From: Bacillus sp. S3
Lineage (GTDB): Bacteria > Bacillota > Bacilli > Bacillales > Cytobacillaceae
Assembly: GCF_005154805.1 (NCBI RefSeq)
Contig: NZ_CP039727.1
Coordinates: 3,097,501-3,161,500, forward strand
DNA: 64,000 nt
Direction: 5' to 3'
Shown piece by piece: positions 1 through 8,400 of this stretch. The notes below the pieces were generated by a model, which ran no database searches, had not been told where the DNA came from, and was given only the letters and a program-made list of their open reading frames with translations. How positions within the stretch are numbered: the first letter of the stretch is position 1; every line of letters starts with the position of its first letter. Position numbers and translations under genes: made by a program.

Positions 1-1107
1 TCTATGATTCAAGTCGGCGGTCTTGGATTTATGACCTTTGCTACCTTATTTGCTTTTTTATTAGGGAAACGAATTTCTTTAAAAGAAAGAATTTTGCTTC
101 AAGAATCACTAAATAACCTTTCAATGGAAGGAATTGTACGGTTAGCTAAACGTATTTTAATATTTACTGCCGTTATTGAATTCACCGGTGCTGTGCTTTT
201 ATCTATACGGTTTTCTTTTGACATGCCAGTGGGAAGAGCGATCTATTTCGGGATTTTTCATTCTATCTCGAATTTTAATAATGCAGGGTTTGATATTTTA
301 GGCAATTATCAAAGTCTAACAGCGTATGTAGCTGATCCCACTATTGTATTAACAATCTGTTCATTAATTACCGTTGGCGGGATTGGCTTTATCGTTATGA
401 ATGAACTTTTTGAATATAGCAGTTCCAAACGCTTATCATTGCATACGAAAATTGTTTTAGTTACAAGCTTCTTATTATTAATTGGCGGAACAATTGGAAT
501 TTTTATATTAGAATTTACCAATGAAAAAACCTTAAAGCCCCTATCCTTTTCTGGTAAAATTCTTGGCGCATTATTCCAGTCCGTTGCTGCGAGGACAGAT
601 GGTGCCAATACTTTAAATATTGCTGAAATGACCCAGTCATCTTTGTTGTTCATTATCTTCTTAATGTTTATTGGTGCTTCCCCTGGTTCAACAGGAGGTG
701 GAATTAAGACAACTACATTTACAACATTATTAGGAGCAGTCTGGTCGCAAATTCGGGGCAAAGAGGATGTTATTTTTTATCGGCAGCGAGTTGGTTATGA
801 AACAATCTATAAATCATTGACGGTTACATTATGTGCCTTGTTTCTTGTATTGACTGTCACAATGCTACTTACAATTACAGAACATGGAACAGATTTTTTA
901 AAGCTTTTATTTGAGACAACATCTGCCTTTGGTACAGTCGGCTTATCAATGGACTTATCCCGTGACTTATCACCACTTGGTAAAGTGTTAATTACCTTAA
1001 CGATGTTCGCAGGCAGACTTGGACCTTTAACCATTGCCTTTGCTGTAGCTATGCGGAGAAAACCTGATGCATTCCGATATCCAAAGGGAAAAATCATGAT
1101 TGGGTAG
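1..1107 (+). CDS. Ktr/Trk-type potassium uptake membrane subunit (5' partial)
   Basis: This is the membrane subunit of a Ktr-type K+ channel/transporter. The reading frame is open from the first base, so the N-terminus lies outside the window; an internal ATG at 4 is not the real start. The sequence shows repeated hydrophobic segments with the glycine-rich filter turns of the TrkH/KtrB superfamily (for example GGIGFIVMNE and GASPGSTGGGIKT). About 367 C-terminal residues are visible; KtrB-type proteins are about 440-450 residues. An RCK-domain gate subunit follows after 28 bp on the same strand, so the two probably form one operon. Whether it is the KtrB or KtrD type cannot be settled here. 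Confidence 0.9.
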   Translation, partial: SMIQVGGLGFMTFATLFAFLLGKRISLKERILLQESLNNLSMEGIVRLAKRILIFTAVIEFTGAVLLSIRFSFDMPVGRAIYFGIFHSISNFNNAGFDILGNYQSLTAYVADPTIVLTICSLITVGGIGFIVMNELFEYSSSKRLSLHTKIVLVTSFLLLIGGTIGIFILEFTNEKTLKPLSFSGKILGALFQSVAARTDGANTLNIAEMTQSSLLFIIFLMFIGASPGSTGGGIKTTTFTTLLGAVWSQIRGKEDVIFYRQRVGYETIYKSLTVTLCALFLVLTVTMLLTITEHGTDFLKLLFETTSAFGTVGLSMDLSRDLSPLGKVLITLTMFAGRLGPLTIAFAVAMRRKPDAFRYPKGKIMIG

Positions 1108-1135
1108 TTTTTAACATCAAGGAGGATTTTGAACT

Positions 1136-1789
1136 ATGGCTAATCAATACGCTGTAATTGGCTTAGGCAGATTTGGAGTTAGTATCGCCAATAAATTATA
1201 TGAATCTGGCCAGGAAGTACTTGGAGTGGATATAAATGAGGAACGGGTTGAAGAATCACATCCATATGCAACCCATTCGGTTATTGCAGATTCTACAGAT
1301 GCTGAGGCACTGAAATTAATCGGAATTCGTAATTTTGAAACTGTTATTGTAGCCATAGGAAGTGATATCCAGGCAAGTATTTTAACTGTCCTACTATTAA
1401 AGGAACTTGGAGTAAAACAGGTGATTGCTAAGGCAATTAACAAATTGCATGGTCAAGTACTGCAAAAAGTTGGTGCCGACTGGGTTGTTTTCCCTGAGCG
1501 GGATATGGGAATCCGGGTTGCTCATCAGTTGTTATCGCCAAATGTCTTAAATTTCATTGAAATCTCAAAGAATTACAGTGTGGAAGAAGTGAAGCCGCCA
1601 AATCGAATGGTAGAGAAAACCTTAAGAGAGGTGGATTTAAGGGCTAAATTCAATCTTAGCGTGATTGCCATTCGGCACGAAGACGAAATAAATATCTCCC
1701 CATCTCCGGATGAGAAAATAAATTTAGGTGATGTGTTAGTGGTGATTGGTGAAAATCGGGATTTAGATAAATTTGCAAATTTACGTTAA
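1136..1789 (+). CDS. Ktr potassium uptake regulatory (RCK) subunit
   Basis: Cytoplasmic gating ring subunit of the Ktr K+ uptake system, 217 aa, the usual size for KtrA/KtrC. The N-terminal RCK_N Rossmann fold begins with the nucleotide-binding motif GLGRFG near residues 9-14, followed by the acidic end of beta-2 (VDIN). A C-terminal RCK_C (TrkA_C) domain occupies about residues 135-217. In this family ATP/ADP and c-di-AMP binding control the channel. The start is set by CAAGGAGG at 1118-1125. It lies directly downstream of its membrane partner, whereas Bacillus subtilis ktrAB has the opposite gene order. KtrA and KtrC cannot be told apart from this sequence. Confidence 0.9.
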   Translation: MANQYAVIGLGRFGVSIANKLYESGQEVLGVDINEERVEESHPYATHSVIADSTDAEALKLIGIRNFETVIVAIGSDIQASILTVLLLKELGVKQVIAKAINKLHGQVLQKVGADWVVFPERDMGIRVAHQLLSPNVLNFIEISKNYSVEEVKPPNRMVEKTLREVDLRAKFNLSVIAIRHEDEINISPSPDEKINLGDVLVVIGENRDLDKFANLR

Positions 1790-1805
1790 TAGCAAGCCGC
1801 AATTA

Positions 1806-1840
1806 AAAAGCACACTTCATCCTAGATAAAGTGTGCTTTT
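1806..1840. terminator. Bidirectional terminator between ktr and yocH
   Basis: A 12-bp inverted repeat (AAAAGCACACTT / AAGTGTGCTTTT) with A and T runs on both sides separates the convergent genes. Confidence 0.85.
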
Positions 1841-1841
1841 C

Positions 1842-2663
1842 CTACTCATTTAAAATTTTTACTGTTACTTGTTTCCTCCCCCAATTAATCGCATCCTGCT
1901 TTGAAGGAATAAATACATCAATTCGATTTCCTTTAATCGCTCCGCCAGTATCCGCAGCGATCGCTTCACCATAGCCCTCAACATAAACTTTACTTCCTAA
2001 GGGAATGACAGAAGGATCAACTGCAATAACCTTTGCATCTGGATTTGCACTTAAATCAACCCCGGTGGCTGTTGTACCTGAACACCCTTCACAGGAAGCC
2101 GTGTAGGCAGTAGCATTTACGGTAAATTCCTTTGAGTTCTCTGCCTCATTATTTGTTGCTTCGCTTACATTGCCAGCATTATTTGTTGCTGAATTTGCAC
2201 TTTCGTTTACCATTTTTTCGGGTTCAGAAGTGGCTTCAACTGAAGCTTTTTCGCTAGTATTGTTGCTGCTATTTATCGCATCTCCAGCTGACTCAGCATG
2301 GTTATTTAATTCATCATAAATGATAAGAGTTAAACCAGGATGAATAAGGTCTGTATTAAGTTTGTTCCACTCTTTAATTTGATTAACAGTAACCTGATAT
2401 TTCATTGCTACAAACGATAAAGTATCGTCCTGTTGAACCGTGTATTGTATTTCAGTAGCAATTTGCAGCACATCCCCAGGATGAATCAGGTCTGTAGTAA
2501 GATGATTCCATTTTTCAATATTTTCTACCGTTGTATTATGTAACTGTGAAAGATCCCATAGATTGTCCCCTTCCTTCACAGTTAACTCTGCAGCATGTAC
2601 ATTAGCGCCTACAGTTCCTGAGAGTACAGCTACTGCTATAAATGCTTTTATTTTTTTTATCAT
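1842..2663 (-). CDS. yocH: YocH-like secreted protein with two LysM domains and a 3D domain
   Basis: Secreted cell-wall-binding protein and probable murein-degrading enzyme. A signal peptide (residues 1 to about 25, MIKKIKAF then a hydrophobic core ending VHA) precedes two LysM repeats (about 26-70 and 75-118, each with the GDNLWDLS or DDTLSFVA pattern and an N..LIHPG end). A Ser/Asn/Glu-rich linker leads to a C-terminal 3D domain (about 185-273) with its three conserved aspartates (VDPS, ADTGG, IDVF). 273 aa is close to B. subtilis YocH. The frame opens 15 bp earlier, but GGAGG at 2671-2675 sits 7 nt before the ATG at 2663, which fixes the start. YocH belongs to the WalR regulon in B. subtilis; I did not find a well-spaced WalR site here. 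Confidence 0.88.
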   Translation of the reverse strand: MIKKIKAFIAVAVLSGTVGANVHAAELTVKEGDNLWDLSQLHNTTVENIEKWNHLTTDLIHPGDVLQIATEIQYTVQQDDTLSFVAMKYQVTVNQIKEWNKLNTDLIHPGLTLIIYDELNNHAESAGDAINSSNNTSEKASVEATSEPEKMVNESANSATNNAGNVSEATNNEAENSKEFTVNATAYTASCEGCSGTTATGVDLSANPDAKVIAVDPSVIPLGSKVYVEGYGEAIAADTGGAIKGNRIDVFIPSKQDAINWGRKQVTVKILNE

Positions 2664-2793
2664 TTTATTACCTCCCATGTTCTTTCGTGGCTAACTGTAC
2701 CAATGATAACATGTATTTTTCTGATACAAAGAACAATGCGATGTTAATTCGTTTACAACGATGGCAATTATATTACAATAGCATTTCCCGATA

Positions 2794-2807
2794 ACTGAAT
2801 ATTCAGT
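2794..2807. other. Perfect 14-bp palindrome upstream of yocH
   Basis: ACTGAATATTCAGT is perfectly self-complementary. It lies between the fdhF terminator and yocH. It could be a repressor site, but I do not recognise the regulator. Confidence 0.35.
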
Positions 2808-2830
2808 ATTCACTTTTTTTACTTTCCACA

Positions 2831-2870
2831 AAAAAAAGAATAGTACAGCATATTTTACTGCACTATTCTT
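2831..2870 (-). terminator. Terminator of fdhF
   Basis: On the minus strand a hairpin with arms AAGAATAGT and ACTATTCTT, extended by CAG/CTG, ends in a run of eight or more U just after the fdhF stop codon. Confidence 0.75.
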
Positions 2871-2881
2871 TATTAAAATTT

Positions 2882-4939
2882 TTATACTTTCGAAATTGCA
2901 ACAGCACAGGCTTTATATTCAGCAGTACCAGAAATTGGATCATACTCATTTAATGTTAACACATTTGTCGGTGTTTCACTCCAATGGAAACTCATAAAGA
3001 CAAGACCGGGAACAACCTGCTCTGTCACCTTCGCCTTCACCTCTAACTCCCCTCTCCGGGAGCGAACCTGGACTACTTCACCATCTGTTATTCCAAGAGC
3101 GTTTGCATCATCCGGATGGATGTCCACTGTCTCTTCTGTTTGTTTTACCTTGACCCCCAGCGCGTAGTGACGTGTCTGCGTATGGGTATTATAGGATTCA
3201 TACCGTCTTCCTGTTGTTAACGTAAATGGATATTCCTTGTCGGGTAATTCTAAAGGCTCAGTATAATCTACCGGAACAAATGGTGATTTCTTAACGGCAG
3301 GCTGCTGATTATGGAACCGTTCATGCATGATAAATGTTCCCGGATGATTTTCATCAGGGCACGGGTAATGTAAACTATACTCCGTTTCTAGCCGATCGTA
3401 AGATATGCCGCCATACATCTCCCAGGCAAGTTTTCTTACTTCATTCCAGATTTCTTCGCTATTATTATAGTGCATCGGATAGCCCATTAATGTAGAAAGC
3501 TCGCAAAGAATTTCCCAGTCTTCTTTCGTATTCGAATGGGCATCTACAGCCTTCCGAACCCTTTGAATTCTCCGGTCTGTGTTTGTATACGTCCCTTCCA
3601 CTTCACCCCATGAACGTGCAGGCAATACCACATCAGCCATTTTAGCTGTTTCGGTCATGAAAATATCTTGGACAATTAATAAATCAAGTTTTTCAAATAA
3701 TGTTTTTGTATGATTCATGTGAACATCAGCAAGGAGCGGATTTTCACCAATTACATATAGTGCCTTTAACTCGCCCATTTCCAATCGATCGAACGTGCGG
3801 GTTTGCGTGTCTCCTGCTTGTGGATTTAGTTCCACCTTCCATTCCTTTTCATAACGAGCCCTGAACTCCTCATTGGCTAAGCTCATTGCTCCAGCTAACT
3901 GGTTAGGGAGACAACCCATATCCCCCGCACCTTGAACATTGTTCTGTCCTCGGAGAGGCATAATTCCAGTTCCTTCTTTTCCAATGTTTCCCGTTAACAA
4001 TGCCAAGTTTGCAATATCAAAAACATTATTTACACCGCAATGGTGCTCGGTAATCCCTAGGGTATAGGCAATCATTGAGCAGTTGGATGTTGCGTACTCC
4101 CTAGCAGTATTGACAATATCATCCGCGTTTACGCCTGTAATCGATGCTGCATATTCAGGGGTATATGGCTCAACTTGTTTTGCTAGCCTATCAAAATCGA
4201 CTGTAAACTGCTCGATAAAATCAGGATTATATAGACGCTCCTTCAGAATAACCCGTATAAAGGCATTAATTAAGGCAATATCAGAACCGACATTAATTTG
4301 TAAATGACGGTGGGCTGATTTCACCATATCAATTCTTCTTGGATCGATGACAATAATCTTTAGGCCTGATTTTGCCGCCTTTTTCATTCGATTCGCAATA
4401 ATGGGATGTGCTTCAGTTGTATTTGATCCCATTAGCAGCAATACTTCTGCCTTATCGAAATCTTCAAGTGTATTGGTAGGGAAACCGCTTCCAAAAACAG
4501 TTGCCAGACCGGCAACGCTAGGAGCGTGTCACGTACGGTTACATCCATCAATATTGTTGCTTTGAATTACCGTCCTCATAAATTTTTGTGTAACAAAATT
4601 GGATTCATTGGTGCTCCGGGCACATGCAAACATACTAATGGCATTTGGACCCCATGTCGTTTTAATCTTCGATAAGTTGTCCGCAATGAATTGATAGGCC
4701 TCTTCCCATGTTGTTTCCACCAGCTGGCCGGCCTTTCTGATTAGCGGTGTTGTTAGTCTATTTTTGGCATGTACATATTCATAGGCAAAAGCACCCTTTA
4801 CACATGTTTGCCCTTTATTTACCGGTGCTTCCTTATCCCCGCGGATTTTCATAATTTTGTTATCCTTGACTTCTAGGATCAGTCCGCATCCAGTACCGCA
4901 ATATCCGCAGATTGTTTTTACAAAATTTGCTTCACTCAC
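2882..4939 (-). CDS. fdhF: Selenocysteine-containing formate dehydrogenase, FDH-H type, with in-frame UGA
   Basis: Molybdopterin (bis-MGD) formate dehydrogenase oxidising formate to CO2, 685 codons; E. coli FdhF is 715. Conventional reading splits it in two at a TGA (4531-4529), but the frame is unbroken across it. The UGA is codon 137, in the context CNRT-UGA-HAPSVAGL, which aligns with E. coli RV-Sec-HGPSVAGL, so UGA should be read as Sec. The N-terminus carries a 4Fe-4S site (C11, C14, C18, C46). Further matches include RGQNNVQGA and YPMHYNN. The start is GTG at 4939, 6 nt after GGAGGG. No partner subunit or fdhD is adjacent, so the electron acceptor is unknown. It needs SelA, SelB, SelC and SelD, none of which is in the window. 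Confidence 0.9.
4486..4531 (-). promoter_or_regulatory. Bacterial SECIS element in fdhF mRNA
   Basis: Starting at the UGA (4531 downward), nucleotides 16-21 (GUUGCC) pair perfectly with 27-32 (GGCAAC) around the apical loop GGUCU at 22-26 (apical hairpin 4500-4516). The E. coli fdhF SECIS, which binds SelB, carries the same GGUCU loop at the same distance from UGA. A lower stem is possible between nucleotides 6-11 (CGCUCC) and 40-46 (GGAAGCG). Confidence 0.88.
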
Positions 4940-5052
4940 TATAAACCCTCCCCATAGAAAACAATAATATCTATATAACCATAATAATCTATTTATTCCG
5001 TTTGTAGGCTATTTTTTGATAAATTTTCTATTTTTTTAAAATTGCTGCAGCA

Positions 5053-5083
5053 AAATAAAAAACGAGAGTTTCCTCTCGTTTTT
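5053..5083 (-). terminator. Terminator of the histidine kinase gene
   Basis: Hairpin AACGAGAG / CTCTCGTT followed on the minus strand by a U run, directly after the stop codon. Confidence 0.8.
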
Positions 5084-7232
5084 AAGCAATCTTTGCAGGT
5101 AATAAAATATTAAAGGTTGTTCCTTTATTCGGTTCGCTTTCAACAAATACTTTTCCGTTATGACTTTCAATAATTTTAAAACTAACCATTAATCCTAAAC
5201 CATTTCCATTACTCTTCGTCGTGAAGAACGGCTCCCCAAGCTTTTTCAATTTGTCCTTTGGTATTCCAACACCAGTATCCTGAATGGAAATTTGCACATT
5301 ATTATCATGGATCATCGTATTAACATGTATGTCTCCACCATTTGGCATTGCTTCAATGCCATTTTTAATAAAATTAAGGAAAACCTGCTTTAAGCGATTC
5401 TCATCACATTCAATTTGGATGATCTCTTGATTACAATTGAATGATAGGCGGACATTCTTCTTCCTCGCTTCAAACTCAAGCAGCGAGACGACATTTCTTA
5501 TGACCGGAACAACATTCTTTTCCTCTAATTCAACTGCCTTCGGTTTAGCTAACACCATAAAATCCTCGACAATGGTATTTACCCGTTCAATCTCGTCCAG
5601 AATAATATTTAAAAACTCCAAGCGTTCTGGATCTTTTTCATCTAGCTGTAAGAATTCAGTGTATCCCTTCATGGATGTAAGAGGATTGCGAATTTCATGA
5701 GCAACTCCTGCAGCCAATTGTCCGACTGCAGCAAGCTTATCCTGGCGATGCAGCACCTCTTCTGTCTTCTTTCGTTCTGTAATATCATTACGAATGGCGA
5801 GGTATTGGTAAGGCTTCCCGTATTCATTTAAAAACGGAACAATCGTGGTATCCACCCAATAAAAGGTGCCGTCCTTGGCCCTATTCCTAATTTCCCCTTT
5901 CCATACATTTCCTTCTCCTATCGACTTCCAAAGATTTTTAAAGAAATCTTTAGAATGATAACCAGAATTAAGGATACGATGGTCTCTTCCGATAATTTCT
6001 TCGCGGCTATATTTTGAAATCTCACAGAATTTTTCGTTTACACTGGTGATAATTCCTTTTGCATCAGTAAAGGCAACAATGGAGGATTGATCTAAAGCAA
6101 ATTTTATATCTATATTTTCTTTAAGGGTCTCTTCCAGGTGTTCTTCTGCCCTCTTGCGTTTTGTGATATCGGAGCGAATAGCGATATATTGAACAGGTTT
6201 CCCTTTTTTATTTAAAAATGGAACAATCGTAGTGTCCACCCAATAATACGATCCATCCTTTGCTTTATTCCGAATCTCCCCTCGCCATTTTTGTCCGGAT
6301 TGAATCGTTTTCCATAAATCTTGAAAAAATTCTTTTGGATGAAACCCTGAATTTAAAATCCGGTGATTTTTTCCAATTATCTCTTCCTTCTTATATTTGG
6401 AAATCTCCTCAAATTTATCATTCACATATATAATGGTCCCCTGGGGATCTGTTATCGCAACAATGGCGGCAGCATCAAGTGCTGACTTAATGTCCTTTAA
6501 GTTTGTATCCGCTGCGGCTAATTGTTTACTAATTAAAGTACTCGAAATAATCAGTCCTCCGGTGATTAAAACAGAGACAAATAACACCAAATAAATAAAA
6601 AATGGACTATCTGTGTTTGAACCTGCTCCCATATCAGCTGTCACAATGGCAGCTCTTTTTAATAGAAAGTGTCCTTCTGCAATAGCTCCTGATATTATCA
6701 GCGCGCTGATTGGTTTTAGCCAAGTCTGATTTCCTTGTGAATAGCTTGAAGAGAAAAGAATCCACAGAGAAAATAAAAACGAACAAAAAATAACGATTCC
6801 TGAAAATAACAACAGAACGATATTGTACTTTATATTTACATTCATGGCATATAAACCGATTACTTGAATAGCAATAACTGCAAAAGTTAAAAAGAAACTG
6901 CCGATCAGTAAATGATAGAACTGAATGCTTTTTCCGAAAAATGCAAGGAAAGCCATGCCTGTAAAAGAAATCCCGATAAAAATAGATAATATTGTAAGCG
7001 GAATATGATAGCCTGCCAGCCGATTGGTATCTGCTGAAATAAGTGCCATAAAATTCATGACCCATATTCCAATCCCCATTGATAATGTCCCGCCAAGAAA
7101 TAGAAGCCGTTTATTTTGGTTAGATGACCTGATTAAGGTAAACATATCTAAGCTTGTATATGATGCCATGATAGTTAAGCCAAGGGCAATAATAATGAAA
7201 TAAGGATGAAAAGTTCCAAGCAGTTCATTCAT
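5082..7232 (-). CDS. Membrane histidine kinase with degenerate MHYT domain and two duplicated PAS domains
   Basis: Sensor histidine kinase, 716 aa. About 235 N-terminal residues form seven hydrophobic helices resembling an MHYT sensor, but the motif histidines look lost (VMNFMA, YAMNV). Two nearly identical PAS-PAC units follow (about 245-365 and 375-490), each with HRILNSG and YWVDTTIVPF. The HisKA phosphoacceptor is in VAHEIRNPLTSMKG, and the HATPase domain has N, G1 (DTGVGIP) and G2 (GNGLGL) boxes. ATG at 7232 is chosen because GGAGGG lies 10 nt upstream; a TTG six codons earlier would sit inside that ribosome site. No response regulator is adjacent, so it may feed a phosphorelay such as sporulation, but the target is not visible. 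Confidence 0.82.
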   Translation of the reverse strand: MNELLGTFHPYFIIIALGLTIMASYTSLDMFTLIRSSNQNKRLLFLGGTLSMGIGIWVMNFMALISADTNRLAGYHIPLTILSIFIGISFTGMAFLAFFGKSIQFYHLLIGSFFLTFAVIAIQVIGLYAMNVNIKYNIVLLLFSGIVIFCSFLFSLWILFSSSYSQGNQTWLKPISALIISGAIAEGHFLLKRAAIVTADMGAGSNTDSPFFIYLVLFVSVLITGGLIISSTLISKQLAAADTNLKDIKSALDAAAIVAITDPQGTIIYVNDKFEEISKYKKEEIIGKNHRILNSGFHPKEFFQDLWKTIQSGQKWRGEIRNKAKDGSYYWVDTTIVPFLNKKGKPVQYIAIRSDITKRKRAEEHLEETLKENIDIKFALDQSSIVAFTDAKGIITSVNEKFCEISKYSREEIIGRDHRILNSGYHSKDFFKNLWKSIGEGNVWKGEIRNRAKDGTFYWVDTTIVPFLNEYGKPYQYLAIRNDITERKKTEEVLHRQDKLAAVGQLAAGVAHEIRNPLTSMKGYTEFLQLDEKDPERLEFLNIILDEIERVNTIVEDFMVLAKPKAVELEEKNVVPVIRNVVSLLEFEARKKNVRLSFNCNQEIIQIECDENRLKQVFLNFIKNGIEAMPNGGDIHVNTMIHDNNVQISIQDTGVGIPKDKLKKLGEPFFTTKSNGNGLGLMVSFKIIESHNGKVFVESEPNKGTTFNILLPAKIA

Positions 7233-7477
7233 TAACCAGCAGCCCTCCAATTTCTACATAGATTTTCTACTATGATTGTAATGTAAAGTTGTTGAGTATG
7301 GAAGCACTATTTATAAATCTAAGATCGCAAAAGCTGATTTCTGTGATAAAAGACTTATTTTTAATAAATTTGCAGATTTTTTTAAAAAAAGTCTACACAA
7401 TTTTGATTTTTTTGTTTATACTGTACTATAACAAGAGGAAATAAAATAAACTGTATTAATAAAGGGGGAGATTTATT

Positions 7478-7612
7478 ATGTTAATGAGTCCAGTTGAGTT
7501 TTTCCGTAACCTGCCAAAAAAGGAATGTCCAGAGTGTGGTCAGCATATGGAGGAACAAGCCGAGAGTTATCTAATGGAATGTGATCGTTGCCTATCTAAA
7601 AGAGAAGAATAA
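7478..7612 (+). CDS. yhfH: YhfH-family small zinc-ribbon protein
   Basis: 44-residue protein beginning MLMSPVEFFRNLPKK, with two CxxC knuckles (CPECG near residue 17 and CDRC near 36) that should hold one zinc ion. Composition and length fit the YhfH family of Bacillaceae, whose function is unknown. The ribosome site is the GGGGGAG run at 7464-7470. It has its own terminator and appears monocistronic. Confidence 0.8.
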   Translation: MLMSPVEFFRNLPKKECPECGQHMEEQAESYLMECDRCLSKREE

Positions 7613-7617
7613 AGAAG

Positions 7618-7648
7618 AAAACTCTCCCAATTGCGGAGAGTTTTTTTT
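7618..7648 (+). terminator. Terminator of yhfH
   Basis: Hairpin ACTCTCC / GGAGAGT followed by eight T. Confidence 0.88.
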
Positions 7649-7698
7649 GTATATTCCCGTCTCCCTATGCAAATCCTTTACTCAAGGAGATGATGTAC

Positions 7699-7884
7699 AT
7701 GGCTAAAAAGGAAGATTATTTGACACCGGCGGCAAAAGAATCACAAATGACGATTGAAAATGGTTCTAACTTTCCAAATAAGAAGAATATATCGGGAAAT
7801 TCAGTTGATGAGCATAAATATCTTGAAGAAGCCAACACCATTATTAGCGGGGATGAAATCCGCCAGCAAAATGAAAACCTGTAA
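7699..7884 (+). CDS. Small hydrophilic protein of unknown function
   Basis: 61-residue acidic, Asn/Glu-rich protein starting MAKKEDYLTPAAKE, with no membrane segment and no cysteine. The start is set by AAGGAGA (7684-7690) 8 nt before ATG at 7699; in-frame ATGs upstream overlap that site. A terminator follows. I do not recognise the family. The composition would suit a spore or stress small protein, but that is only a guess. Confidence 0.65.
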   Translation: MAKKEDYLTPAAKESQMTIENGSNFPNKKNISGNSVDEHKYLEEANTIISGDEIRQQNENL

Positions 7885-7913
7885 TAGAACAGGTAGCTTA
7901 TGTATTATCAATA

Positions 7914-7942
7914 AAAGACTGTCCATTTTAGCGACAGTCTTT
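7914..7942. terminator. Terminator between two small genes
   Basis: Hairpin AAAGACTGTC / GACAGTCTTT between convergent small genes. Confidence 0.75.
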
Positions 7943-7956
7943 AGAAGCAGGTTTTT

Positions 7957-8142
7957 TTAGATTTTCGGAAGCTCTCTTATTTCCTGTACCATTTCATTGC
8001 CGCACATTGGACAGAGTAAGTCGTCAGCGACAAAATCCTTTCTCATCCAGCCAATACAGGCGTCATCCATACAAGAATAAACTTCGGTATCTTCAAGTAT
8101 GATTTCAATTTCTTCATCTTTTGCCCTTTTACCGTAAAAAAT
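7957..8142 (-). CDS. YdjO-like cysteine-knuckle protein with probable ATT start codon
   Basis: 61-residue protein FYGKRAKDEEIEI... with Cys pairs C24/C29 and C44/C47 (YSCMDDACIGW and LLCPMCG) in the pattern of the cold-inducible YdjO family, which also has a member at 58.5 kb. There is no ATG, GTG or TTG in a suitable place. GGAGG at 8151-8155 lies 8 nt before an ATT at 8142-8140, and family members begin with M-F-x-G/A-R/K directly after the initiator, which places the start on that ATT. An ATT start is rare outside infC. The protein probably binds zinc; its role is unknown. Confidence 0.72.
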   Translation of the reverse strand: MFYGKRAKDEEIEIILEDTEVYSCMDDACIGWMRKDFVADDLLCPMCGNEMVQEIRELPKI

Positions 8143-8231
8143 GGGAACCGCCTCCTTTTAATCATAGTATGTCCAATACTTGCCCTTTTCATTTCCAGAA
8201 AATCTTAAATCCCCGGGAGTGTGAATAAACA

Positions 8232-8366
8232 ATGATGACCAGTCAAAAACGTTACACAGTGGCCGGAACAGACATCGAGGAAGTAAAACGATTAAACAGC
8301 CAGGCCGGTTTAAGCTATAATGAGGTAAAAAAATTACTTGCACAAAAATACAAGCAAAAGAAATAA
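8232..8366 (+). CDS. Small basic protein resembling the gamma-type SASP N-terminus
   Basis: 44 residues (43 from a second ATG at 8235): a short head, then AGTDIEEVKRLNSQ and a lysine-rich helix ending KQKK. The AGT(D/N)xxEVKxxN stretch recalls the repeat start of gamma-type small acid-soluble spore proteins, but the glutamine-rich body of that family is missing. The ribosome site is weak and rather distant (GGGAG, 12-15 nt upstream). A strong terminator follows. It may be a small spore protein; the family is not certain. Confidence 0.55.
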   Translation: MMTSQKRYTVAGTDIEEVKRLNSQAGLSYNEVKKLLAQKYKQKK

Positions 8367-8400
8367 AGCAAAAACGGAACCGCCTGGTTCCGTTTTTGCT
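8367..8400. terminator. Bidirectional terminator before narI end
   Basis: Inverted repeat AGCAAAAACGGAACC / GGTTCCGTTTTTGCT ends the small plus-strand gene and the narGHJI operon from the other side. Confidence 0.9.

Noticed and set aside
309..1097. Minus-strand ORFs opposite the ktr genes
   Set aside because: They are shadows of the strongly coding plus strand, without ribosome sites or family features.
4441..4531. fdhF split by a frameshift or nonsense mutation
   Set aside because: The frame is unchanged across the break, the only stop is one TGA at the known Sec site, and a SECIS hairpin follows it.
8158..8343. 61-codon minus-strand ORF MQVIFLPHY...
   Set aside because: It lies opposite the 44-residue plus-strand gene, and a ribosome site is lacking.
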